The notes beneath the pieces were generated by a model that was given only the letters and a program-made list of their open reading frames with translations, made no database searches and was not told the origin of the DNA. 64,000 nt of DNA, taken from Prorocentrum cordatum (lineage: Eukaryota > Sar > Dinophyceae > Prorocentrales > Prorocentraceae). Position numbers and translations under genes: made by a program. The stretch is from the NCBI GenBank assembly GCA_963575745.1, contig CAUYUJ010013891.1:307000-370999 (forward strand). The letters are read 5' to 3'. Positions 44,076 to 52,190 of the stretch are shown here, piece by piece (the first letter of the stretch is position 1; each line of letters begins with the position of its first letter).

Positions 44076-44930
44076 ACATACATGAGCAAGGATATAACGA
44101 CCATGCTCCGCCATCTGACTTCCAACAAGCAATTCAACATCGATCAGTTTACTGATCCACGGGTCATCAAATGGACGAAGAAGGCGCAGCAACGCTGGAA
44201 TATTCCCTGCCGTTGGAAATCCTTCGAGGAAATGGTAGAATGGAAATTCCGCGACCGTCGTGATCAAGGCAACGGGCCATCCACTGACGCGGCCGTGACG
44301 CATTACAGTAAAGACGGTTGTCAGCTGGGTATGAGAGCTGGACGGATTACCACCCGATCTTTATATTTCGTGCGTTCCAGACGCACATCGACCCGGAGAA
44401 AAAAACATGGTCGAGATTTACGCTAGACCAGTCCCTGCCGGGAGCAATCCCAGCTGCTTCGATTGGAGCAGCGCCATTGCTATTCGATGCGTTGGAGGAC
44501 AGAGTTCGGTCAATCCATTTTCCAAGCCATGGAATATGGGCTGGGAGAGTTGGCAATGGTCGGACGTCAAATACCTCCACCACGGCACGACATACCGTGC
44601 TTGGAGAAGCATCCTCAAGACAGGGATCATTCCTGGCTACGTTGACCCGTCTCAAAGAGGCAGAAGGCAACAGGGATCACAGCCTTCTGAGGCATTCTAC
44701 AGTTCAAGTACGTATATACACCGTGCCAAACATAATCCTCATACATTTGTTCCTCCATACGAATTCAGTCACTACAAGAATGAGGTGGAGCTCGTGATCG
44801 ACATGAAATTTGCCAGACAATCTGGTGGCAGATTTTGTCTTGGCGCGCAGGGCGCTATCATGACTGAGGATGTGGCCCTAGCCGCTGCAGTCCTAGCCGT
44901 TCGCCGTCTGAACGGATACCGTGAGGCAGG
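44076..44930 (+). pseudogene. Tpt1/KptA-like RNA 2'-phosphotransferase domain
   Basis: Read over three phases with two shifts. Phase 1 (from 44082) has 'SKDITTMLRHLTSN', like the S-K-x-L-x-x-x-L-R-H opening of Tpt1/KptA, and 'WKSFEEMVEWKFRDR'. Phase 2 (about 44345-44400) has 'FIFRAFQTHIDP', like the I-R-A-x-Q-G-H-S motif. Phase 3 (44407 frame) has 'YLHHGTTYRAWRSILKTGII' (HGT at 44581), 'EAFYSSSTYIHRA', 'EVELVIDMKFA' and 'GGRFCLGAQGAIMTEDVALA', like the F-x-x-S-x-N-G-V-x-L-T end. Tpt1 removes the 2'-phosphate left by tRNA ligation, using NAD+. The equivalents of the family's LRH Arg and QGHS His are visible. A PARP-like ADP-ribosyltransferase is the alternative. Confidence 0.6.
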
Positions 44931-45584
44931 CAAGCAATTGTGGCCTTCCACGGGCCCGTGCTGGGACTACCCGCCACTGGCCCAGAGACCGCCATTGAGC
45001 ACATACGAGATTTGCGCTACTCCTCGGCAGCAATCGCGACACGAGCAACTGGCACAGGAGTTGGAGGTGGACACGATAGCCGACCCTCCTGGGATTGCCC
45101 CACCATCGCCGTCTGATGCACACCAACCAACGCCGACGGCAGCACCTACTGCAAAGGCATACGCCACGGACACGTCGCCGCAGACGCAGTCTGCTTCAGC
45201 GTCATCGGCTCAGCAACCCATCGCTCCCTCGCTGGGGGCGACCCCTGCTGGCCACGCCGCCGATGCCGACGCCTTGGATGAGGCCATTGTCCGCGCCATG
45301 GTCAGCAATATTGGACACAGCAATCAGGGCAAGAACTGGTTGGTCGCAGTGTCATGTTGCAGAGAGGCCCTCAGGCCCATCACGGCAAATATTACACAGA
45401 CAGGTTGGGAACGACGTCCCATTTTCAATGATGCCGCATGGGAGATTTTACTATCGCCAAAAATTGGGGTTCGATCAATTGCTACCACTACGACAACCAC
45501 TACCCCAAGGGCGACTACAACACCAGAGTCCGTATGGACAAGGGCCACAGGTACGGTTCTGTGATACATTTCGGAGTTTTCGAG
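44931..45584 (+). pseudogene. Post-pol region, segment 5: Pro/Ala-rich linker and start of next domain
   Basis: The 44407 frame continues from the Tpt1-like domain through 'LAQELEVDTIADPP' and a Thr/Ala/Pro/Gln-rich linker to 'LGATPAGHAADADAL' (motif copy at about 45238). The next block 'NWLVAVSCCREAL...' begins there, with a phase change near 45.47 kb. In the new phase 'DYNTRVRMDKGHRYGSVIHF' leads to TAG 45585, and directly beyond it the long frame of the next entry continues. One protein is thus likely to have spanned from before the Tpt1-like domain into the 45.6-48.4 kb region. Confidence 0.5.
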
Positions 45585-48389
45585 TAGTTCTTTGCAGCGC
45601 AGGTGCCCATCCTCAACTGCGGTTTACGATGGGTCAACATCTGGTATTGTGACAAAAATCGACCCCTCAAGGGCATTGTTTTCGCTTTACCAGTGCGTGC
45701 CGACAAGATAGACGCCGCCCACATGGATGTCGCAATGAGGGGCCCAACCTCGTGCAGTGCTCAGATTGAAAAGTACGCTCGCACAGGCGATCTGCCATGC
45801 CTCGGACTCCCGACTCCTCGCAGGGTGCGTATCTCACGTACGCCGACCAGGCGCCCCGCTCCTCGGACACCAGGATCCGACCAGGAGCCGGTGGCAACAC
45901 CCGCCGATGACCCCATGGAAGGCGACGACGGCACTCAACAAACGGCGGGACAAACCACTGTTGACCCAGTCGCCGTCATCATTGACACCTCTGCCATAGC
46001 ATTGACTGGGGAACAAAAAGCAGACAACGATGCTATGCGGACTGAGACTACAGCCGAGATTCATGCAGATGAGGACCCTGGGTCCTCCATTCTCGACAGC
46101 ATTATCGACCCGCCAGAAAATATCATTACACATCCTGACTACCGTCCACAGGATCCTAACAACTGGATTCGTGAGTCGTACGACCACGCGGTATATTTCT
46201 GGACATCGGCACCGCTGGTGGAGTCACCGATGTTCCAACTCAACCAGATAATCGAGATACACGGCGGTGCGACCAGATACAGCTACGATCGGGTTAAGGC
46301 TGCAAATCCTGTAGTGGACAGGATGGATTCCTATCTGCGGTTCCAGTTCCAATTTGGGACCGAGACAGAGACATACAAGATAGACTACAACCACACTCGT
46401 ACCTGGGCACGGGATTTGCCAATCTGTAGCGCAGACCACTTTTTCAAGAAGATGGTACATTTTCTCGGCCCTGAATCCGTGCAGGGATCAACCACAGGGA
46501 TCTTCCAATGTATCTCTAAAGTGAACCAGAATTTCCTATTAGATGGTATCAAGGAGCTACAGCAGTTTTCCAACGTTTCTATCAACAACAACTATCCCGC
46601 TCTGACAGCGTTTCGAACACTCTTCACAGAGTGTAAGACGAGACATGGAGATCCAGGCTTCCCCGTATGGGAGGAGCCGGTGGCAACACCTGCTGCGCCT
46701 GACCAGGACGACCCAGGCGCTGCCACTCAGGATACTTCAATTGACGTGACACAGGACCCAGGTAGTATTGCTTCGGCCGCACCAGATCAAGAGACGATGG
46801 TGCAGGTCTTAGCCGAGCAGCACAACGTCGACCGCAATGTGGGGGACAACGGGACCACCCTGCAGGCAGAGGCCACGCGCATTCGTGCGGACCTGGCCCG
46901 ATCCTGTGGTCAGACGGACTCCACGGACATCGGCTCCACCGAGTGCACTGGACTGCCGGGAGATCGGCTATCGCTGACCGAGATCGAGGGGGTCGGACGA
47001 TCGATCGCTTCTCGAGCCACCGCTGAGCTCAATCGTGAGGCTATGAACCAGATAGGTCATTCCCTTGCGTCAGGAGCTGGTGTCAACGCCCGCCGGGGTT
47101 CTCTTGGGGATCTGGCTTCGTCTGGGGCCCCCGAAGAGCTCCAGCGCGATATTCCGCGATGCCGGAACTGCGATCGCCTCCTATCCTGGGGAATCGTCAC
47201 CGGTGATGGGGCCCTTTGCGACATCTGTTGGCAATGCAGTACCTCTGTAGGCGCCACAGGCAAAGGTGGAGCTGAGGCCAGCGACTTGGCGTACCTACAG
47301 GGCCTCAACCGCTGGATCAGGAACAACCTGTCCCAGAACGACGTCGACCACTTCATGACCGACGGGGCGCGCGTCTACATGACGGGCAAGCGGTCAAGCA
47401 TTGGCGAACAGAAAAACAGGTTGACAAAGTTGGCGAAAAAGGCGGAAGAGAGGTACACATTGTGGTGCGACGCAGGTTCCCCACCTGCAAGCGCGCGCAG
47501 GATGCCGGGCGAACCTGAGGACGACCGCATATTGTACCGTCCCTACCGCAACGTCGCCCAACGTTTCCTCAATGACTCCCGATTCCACCACCAGATGACC
47601 CGAGCCCGCGAGGCAACCGGTCAGGCTCCTTGGACCTTCGAAGACATGCGCGACGCTTGCGGCATTCTTGCCCGCAGCGTCTCGCTTTGCCTCGCTGGCC
47701 GCAAGAATTGGTGGTTGAATGCAGGTAGGATGGACAGGGGCACCAGGCAGGAGCGTGGTCTTGTCACGATTGCCACACCCCGCGGGGATGTCACTTATGA
47801 CAAAACCACGCAGCGCAAGCTTGCCAGACTCGCCTCTGTTGGACCTGCCATGGAATCTAATGAGACAGGAGGGAAGGGTTCAGGGGTTAGAACCGATCCT
47901 GACACCACCCCCACGCGCTCCTCTCATACACATGGCGCCATGGCGCCGCAGCCTCGCACTGCCCACGGCGACGCTGCTGGAAGCCGCGCCTCTGGCGCGC
48001 TGGCAGGGATGCCCGCTGGGCGGAGCGGCGCAGCCGCCGCCCCACAGCAGAGCGGCTGGCAATCGGCCCACACCAGCGACGGCAGTCGCAGGCCAGTGAC
48101 GCCCCCGCGTGCCAAGCGGGCGCGCACGGCCGATGACTACGCAACGTGGTGGCGACATCACCTTGAGGGCAGCCAATGGGGCCCAAGGTACTGGAGCTAC
48201 TACAACAAGTGCTGGATGTACATCGCGGAGAACAACGACGAGTTCGCATGCATCCGTGATTTACAATACAATGATCGTATCCACAACTGGACCCCAAGGG
48301 CGCCTTGGGCGACGTACACAACCAGTTTCGTCGGGATCGGCGGCTACCGAGCGTGGGACAACAGGCTCTACATGAGAGGCAATACCTAG
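45585..48389 (+). CDS. Long unknown ORF of the post-pol region (~900 codons, intact)
   Basis: An uninterrupted frame runs from just after TAG 45585 to TAG 48387. The first in-frame ATG is 45723. Coding signal begins upstream, so the N-terminus is probably lost to the stop. The N-terminal part has 'RWVNIWYCDKNRPLKGIVFA'. A globular block at about residues 180-360 has 'YDHAVYFWTSAPLVESPMFQ' and 'AFRTLFTECKTRHGDPGF'. Around residue 520 is a two-CxxC segment, 'CRNCDRLLSWGIVTGDGALC' then DICWQC, like a zinc ribbon. Next come 'LNRWIRNNLSQNDVDHFMTD', a low-complexity linker, and a Trp/Tyr-rich C-terminus. V-A-T-P-A copies at about 45887 and 46677 separate blocks. No known family is recognised. It is striking because every pol gene around it is broken. 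Confidence 0.6.
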
Positions 48390-49167
48390 ATACGTTGGCC
48401 GCAAGGCCCACTGCTCGAGCTTGCTTGAACTTCATATTTGCGAAGTTCGCCTCGGGCGGTCAATACACATTTAATGTTTGGCCATTTCACTATGCACGAT
48501 AAGTGGCCCCTTATGCACATCTTTTGAAACCTGAGGCACACTCCTAAGGAGTATCGACGATGGGGAGTAACCCAATGCAGAATTTGCTTATGCAGCTTAT
48601 CGTGGTTTCCAACACGACTTCGCATTACATGGATCATTCGCTTCGACTACACGTGTTTCTCAACGCGACCGTGTTTCTCAACACGACTTTACATTACATT
48701 ATGTTGCTTCCTGTATGCGATATATTGGGAGGACGACTTTGCATGGAGAATGATCTGATATCCAGCTTGAGTTTGACAGCTGGTGGCAACACCTGCTGCG
48801 TCTCTGACGCAGCAGCTTCTGCTGCTGTTTTAGATTGCTCAGATCCTCTTGCTCCGCTCGCCCGTGCCTCATTCTTCTCCGCCCTCGAGTGCCGAAGCGT
48901 TTTTTTTGGGGGCGCACCGAGGGGGCACCAAAGCGTGCTTGGAGAAGAAATAGGGGCCCTGGGTGCTCTTTCGTCCTTTCCTTGCCCGATCATGCCAGCT
49001 GATGTGCTACATGCTTTTGCGCGCTGCCGTGGTGGTCGGGGCGCGGCTGAGGCGATGCAGATTGCGCGCTCAGCTGCTAGACATTGCTGAGGAGTAAAAA
49101 GGGTTACAGGTTCTTTTCTCCTTTTTTCCCGATTCCTGCCGTTGCGGGCGGGATTCGGGACGGGGTG
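48390..49167 (+). other. 3' non-coding region of the LTR element
   Basis: The sequence between the last long frame and the right LTR has lower GC than its surroundings. A 'gtttctcaacrcgac' phrase is repeated at about 48655 and 48675. A frame from 48560 to 49088 exists but reads as low-information sequence, and I do not call it a gene. The last motif copy (48782) and a hairpin (48793-48815) lie here. No clear polypurine tract immediately precedes the LTR; the nearest purine-rich stretch is GGGACGGGG at about 49157-49165. Confidence 0.5.
48793..48815 (+). other. Perfect 10-bp hairpin in the 3' region
   Basis: CTGCTGCGTC and GACGCAGCAG are perfect complements with a TCT loop. The left arm overlaps the end of the V-A-T-P-A motif copy, and the stem is followed by TTCTGCTGCTGTTTT. 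The role is unknown; it could be an RNA structure in the 3' end of element transcripts. Confidence 0.6.
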
Positions 49168-49329
49168 TGTGAATTGAACCCGTGTAATAGGGCCCCTGGC
49201 CTTTTGGGCTCAGGTATTGGTATCGATTAGACCTTTGATCGCGCAGGGGGAAAAGATCTCCATCTTTCTTTCCTATCCTCTACCAGCGGATCAGGGGTTC
49301 TGTACCTTTGCACTCCAAGCCCATGCACA
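49168..49329 (+). repeat. Right LTR of the copia-type element
   Basis: 162 bp, beginning TGTGAATTGAACCCGTG and ending GCCCATGCACA. It lacks 24 nt that the left LTR has near its position 50. Both retain the canonical TG...CA ends. Confidence 0.92.
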
Positions 49330-49334
49330 GCGAC
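49330..49334 (+). repeat. Target-site duplication, right copy (GCGAC)
   Basis: GCGAC directly after the CA of the right LTR is identical to 29719-29723. The codon phase of the recombinase gene continues from GGC-GAC on the left to GAC-TGG on the right. Confidence 0.9.
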
Positions 49335-49660
49335 TGGCAGATTCCGGCATGGATGCGATATCTTGACGTCGAGAAGTTGGAGCGCCAGGCCATCGCCGAA
49401 GCGCATTTCGCCGCGTCGTCCAGCGACGACGAGCCAGAGGCAGGAGTTCCTGCGGCGTCCAGCGATGCCAAGCGTTTGGCCTGCGCGGTCTCGGTCTCGC
49501 CCGGTCCCTGTCGCGCGCACTCGCTCGCGGGCTGCGACGCCCGCTCCCTCGAGTGCTGCGGTCATGCGTCCGTGTCCCTGCCTGGCATTGGGCCTCGCGG
49601 GCCCGCTGGGTGTCGCGGGCCCGCGGGGGCAGCGCGTCGGCCTCAGCGCCTGGGGCCGCG
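49332..49660 (+). pseudogene. Tyrosine recombinase, C-terminal part with catalytic Tyr
   Basis: The plus frame directly continues the recombinase cut at 29723. It reads 'DWQIPAWMRYLDVEKLERQA' and then 'IAEAHFAASSSDDE'. The W-x-x-P-A-W-x-x-Y-L box carries the nucleophilic tyrosine (codon 49359-49361). The acidic SSSDDE tail is typical of the end of such dinoflagellate recombinases as I recall them. Downstream the frame stays open but becomes Ala/Gly/Arg/Pro-rich and runs into repeat B1, so the true stop has probably been lost or lies in another phase. Confidence 0.8.
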
Positions 49661-49667
49661 GCGGTGG

Positions 49668-49847
49668 GCATGGCGCCCGTGTGCTTCGGCCGGCGCCCTG
49701 GCGCGCCGCCCGCCAGCGTCGGTCGACGTGGCGGGTCGGCAATTCGGCGCGGGGGGCGTTTGGCAGCGGCCTCGCCCAACGCTGATTGAGCGCCGTCCTT
49801 CCTTCTTGGGTGGCATCGCTGTCGAGCGTCGCCGGAATGGAGACTTA
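49668..49847 (+). repeat. Split direct repeat B1
   Basis: About 180 bp from GCATGGCGCCCGTGTGCTTC to AATGGAGACTTATG. It is collinear with B2 (50289-50468) without gaps: the shared 'gcatgg' and 'gactt' landmarks are 174 bp apart in both. Confidence 0.88.
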
Positions 49848-50265
49848 TGGGGCAGTAATAACTTGTCATTACAAATCATAAGCCGACAGCTGGCGTCGCA
49901 CAGCGCGACGGCGGGCGGCTGCGTGACCACCCGCCACGCGCCGTTCCGTCGGGCGGGCCTGGCTCCCGCGCGGGCTTGCTCGCATGCCGCGCGGCCGTGC
50001 GTCGGGGTCCTCTCCTGCTCCCCTCGCCTCCGCGCGCGGTCGCGTCGTCTCCACTCTGCCGCCTGGCCGCGGGGCGGGGCATCAAGTATCCGGTCATGCG
50101 TGTGGCGCCCTACCTGCCCATAGTGGCACTCTGGGGGTAGGGCGTCCGCCCGGGGTGTCTCCTCTGCTTGCCGTGGCGCAGCTTTGGCAGACCTCTGGGG
50201 CGACGCGCGGCGTGTCCGTTCGCCAAAGTGCGGCGGGCGCGTCCGCGGTCGCGGTTTCGTCTTCT
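49848..50265 (+). repeat. Split direct repeat A2
   Basis: This copy of A1 (22036-22454) lies between B1 and B2. It begins at 'ggcagtaataacttg' and ends at 'gcggtcgcggtttcg'. A few small indels near its start (after 'aagccgacag') distinguish it from A1. Confidence 0.88.
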
Positions 50266-50288
50266 CCCCCCCACCACCCTCGAGGGGA

Positions 50289-50468
50289 GCATGGTGCCCA
50301 TGTGCTTCGGCCGGCGCCCTGGCGCGCCACCCGCCAGCGTCGGTCGACGCGGCGGGTCGGCAATTCGGGTCGGGGGGCGTCCGGCCGCGGCCTCGCCCAA
50401 CGCTGATTGGGCGCCGTCCTTCCCTCTTGGGTGGCATCGCTGTCGAGCGTCGCCGCAATGGGGACTTG
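50289..50468 (+). repeat. Split direct repeat B2 (right end of YR element)
   Basis: The second B copy, ending at AATGGGGACTTGTG. A 23-bp C-rich spacer separates it from A2. Beyond it the sequence no longer matches anything in B1/A2, so this marks the element's right end. Confidence 0.85.
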
Positions 50469-52190
50469 TGACTTCGTGTGTCTCTGTATTCCATGCAGTT
50501 GCTTCCGTGCGTTCCACAATGGCAGCCGAGCCCGTGGTTGCGATCCTCGAGGGAAGTCAGGCCGAATCCCCTGTCACTCGTCTCTCAGGTGACGTATTCC
50601 ATTTTTTCTGTTCTTCCCGCTTCCCACCCTCTTGCGCCGAGCGCCGCCGTGGATCTTCCAGACGACGCTCAGGCTCGAGAAGATGAGCTTCCAGCGGGGG
50701 TTTGGTCACAGCCAGGACAGGGTATTGGCAGGAGGCGGAGGGCGAGGAGACGTTCCTCGGGGAGGGGATGGCGACGTGGGCTGGTCAGATCAAGACTGGG
50801 CCCGATGTTTCTCGCAGCCCTGGACGCAGGCACAGCCCAATGCGCAATCATCCTCATGGGCGATAGGTTGGAACGCGCGGGAACGCGGTTCGCGGGCTGC
50901 GCCAGGTCGGCTGGGCACGCCTCTGCAGGGACAGGCTGTTCCTTCTCCTCTCGCCCCGACTGATCGGGGGCATGCCGCTGCCGGATCTTCTGATCGCCAG
51001 AGGGGCGATTTCCTGAACAATCGGAGGCCCCAAAGATACCATGCGACCAGCCTCCCGCTTGGGATGAAAAGATCCAGATGCTCCTTTATAACCTCACATG
51101 CAGGAGTTGCAGGTGTGGCTCGCCACTACAGGACCCCTGAAGTCGCGCCACGGATGCCTTAGTCTTCTCTACGCCAAGGATGACCTCCATATCATGATCA
51201 ACGAACTCACCGACGACCAGCTGTCCTCGGAGGACAGCGGGCAGGTTGTGGGTAAACATGCCAGGAAGGCTTTCGCCGAGCACCAAGACCGCAGGAAGCC
51301 GATGACTCCTGGCAAGCTTTTCAATCCAATTCGGACGACACCAAGCGTACGCGAGACGAGTATCCCATTATACCGCTCGCAAGCGATTGCTCTTCCGAGC
51401 ACTCGAGGAGAACTTCATCTTGCCGGATGGGTTGAAAGCGTGCATGTTTCTCAGAGAAACCGAGCTCCGTGAAGCTGCCTGGGGCACGGTTGAGCATTGG
51501 ACTGAGGGATCATGCGACTCTGACTTCGTGCGCGAGTAGCGTCGGAAGGTTGAGCGACCGCTGCCATCCTGTAAAGGCGGCCATCGCATCTATGGATGAG
51601 TTCCGCTCCGCACTTCGTCGGAGACCAAGGGGGCGAGGACGGACGGCCACCGGGTGTCAGATCGTGACGACGTCCAATGGATTATCATGGAACAGTCTCT
51701 GTGTGCTTCGCCCGAGTCTTTCGTGGAGGACGAGATCTTGACTGAGACGCCCAAGTGCATGGACGAAGAAACATGAACTTTGTATTTCGGGGCATGCCCG
51801 AGGATGTGGTTTTGGGTGAAGATGGGGCTGTCGCCATCCGCGCCAATTGCAGTCGGGTGCCGCGGCATTCTCGCAGGCGGAAGCTGGGGCGAGGCTTTTT
51901 TCAATAAGGTCTTTTCGAAAAAAACAGGTAAGTGCAATGGCCCCCGCCAGGGAAGAGGTCGAGGGAAACGGACTGGACGTGTGCGACCGAAGCGGTGGAC
52001 CAAAAGTATATTGATGGGTCGCTCGAAGTGCGCCCGTCGCGGGGAGATGGGGCGCTGGTCTCGGAACTGCGAACGGGCCGGACAAGCCAGGGCGCAAGCG
52101 GCAAGCGGGCTTCGGCGGTTTCCAGACTGTTCATCTTGAGGCAGATGTCGCTCTGCATGGCGTTTTTCAACGGGAACCCATGATCCGTTC
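50469..52190 (+). pseudogene. Second LTR retroelement relic: Gag fragments and degenerate zinc knuckle
   Basis: Broken plus frames give 'MAAEPVVAILEGSQAESP' (50520), and 'LLYAKDDLHIMINELTDDQL' with an LSSEDSGQVVGKHARKAF segment (51098 frame). A shifted stretch around 51405-51500 includes 'FILPDGLKACMFLRETELRE'. A degenerate CCHC knuckle follows at about 52030-52075, reading 'CARRGEMGRWSRNC', where C-x2-C-x4-H-x4-C is expected; one Cys and the His are Arg. This order resembles Gag of an LTR element. It is clearly different from the Gag at 31.9-33.4 kb. Heavily decayed. Confidence 0.5.

Larger units (their letters stand above)
40600..48800 (+). repeat. Recurring V-A-T-P-A-encoding motif
   Basis: A word close to CCGGTGGCAACACCTGCTG recurs at about 40602, 40845, 41437, 42068, 43039, 43669, 45236, 45887, 46677, 47079 and 48782, and also at 33567 in pol. 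Translated peptides are PVATPADD, PVATPAAP, PVATPAGE, PVATPAAI, TVATPSDH, SVATPTAS, GATPAGH, EATPAGN and LVATPAAS. Several copies keep the third-position choices, so similarity is at DNA level as well as peptide level. In the post-pol region the copies fall between globular blocks. Confidence 0.75.
29724..49329 (+). mobile_element. 19.6-kb Ty1/copia-type LTR retrotransposon with extra post-pol coding region
   Basis: It is bounded by two related LTRs (TG...CA) and a perfect 5-bp target duplication, GCGAC. It sits inside the tyrosine-recombinase gene of the outer element, and the flanking recombinase reading frame continues exactly across it. Order inside is Gag (coiled coil, Gag core, CCCH fingers), protease, integrase, RT and RNase H, which is the copia order. 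About 8 kb of additional coding sequence follows before the 3' LTR. Most copia elements are 5-9 kb. This one is more than twice that, even after subtracting a ~1.3-kb minisatellite insertion in pol. All pol domains carry stops or frameshifts. Confidence 0.9.
22036..50468 (+). mobile_element. Tyrosine-recombinase retrotransposon with split direct repeats (outer element)
   Basis: The element starts with repeat A1 (22036-22454) and ends with B1 (49668-49847), A2 (49848-50265) and B2 (50289-50468). This A1...B1-A2-B2 arrangement is diagnostic of Ngaro/PAT-type YR retrotransposons. Inside lie a probable Gag, a DIRS-type RT with RNase H, and a tyrosine recombinase. Subtracting the LTR element at 29724-49329 and one 5-bp duplicate leaves about 8.8 kb. 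Such elements integrate through a circular intermediate and make no target duplication. The copy is dead: RT motif C reads YVGD, the YR gene has an internal insertion and is split, and frames are broken. Confidence 0.88.

Noticed and set aside
45603-45605. GTG at 45603 as the start of the ~900-codon frame
   Set aside because: Coding similarity extends upstream through an in-frame TAG at 45585, so the frame is a downstream part of a longer broken protein; the first ATG is 45723.
22036-50265. A1 and A2 as ordinary LTRs of one 28-kb LTR element
   Set aside because: A2 is embedded between B1 and B2, the genes include a tyrosine recombinase and no DDE integrase in the outer part, and no target duplication flanks A1/A2.
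22036-50468. A classical DIRS-1 layout with inverted terminal repeats
   Set aside because: The terminal repeats are direct and split (A1, then B1-A2-B2), which fits Ngaro/PAT-type and not DIRS-1 structure.
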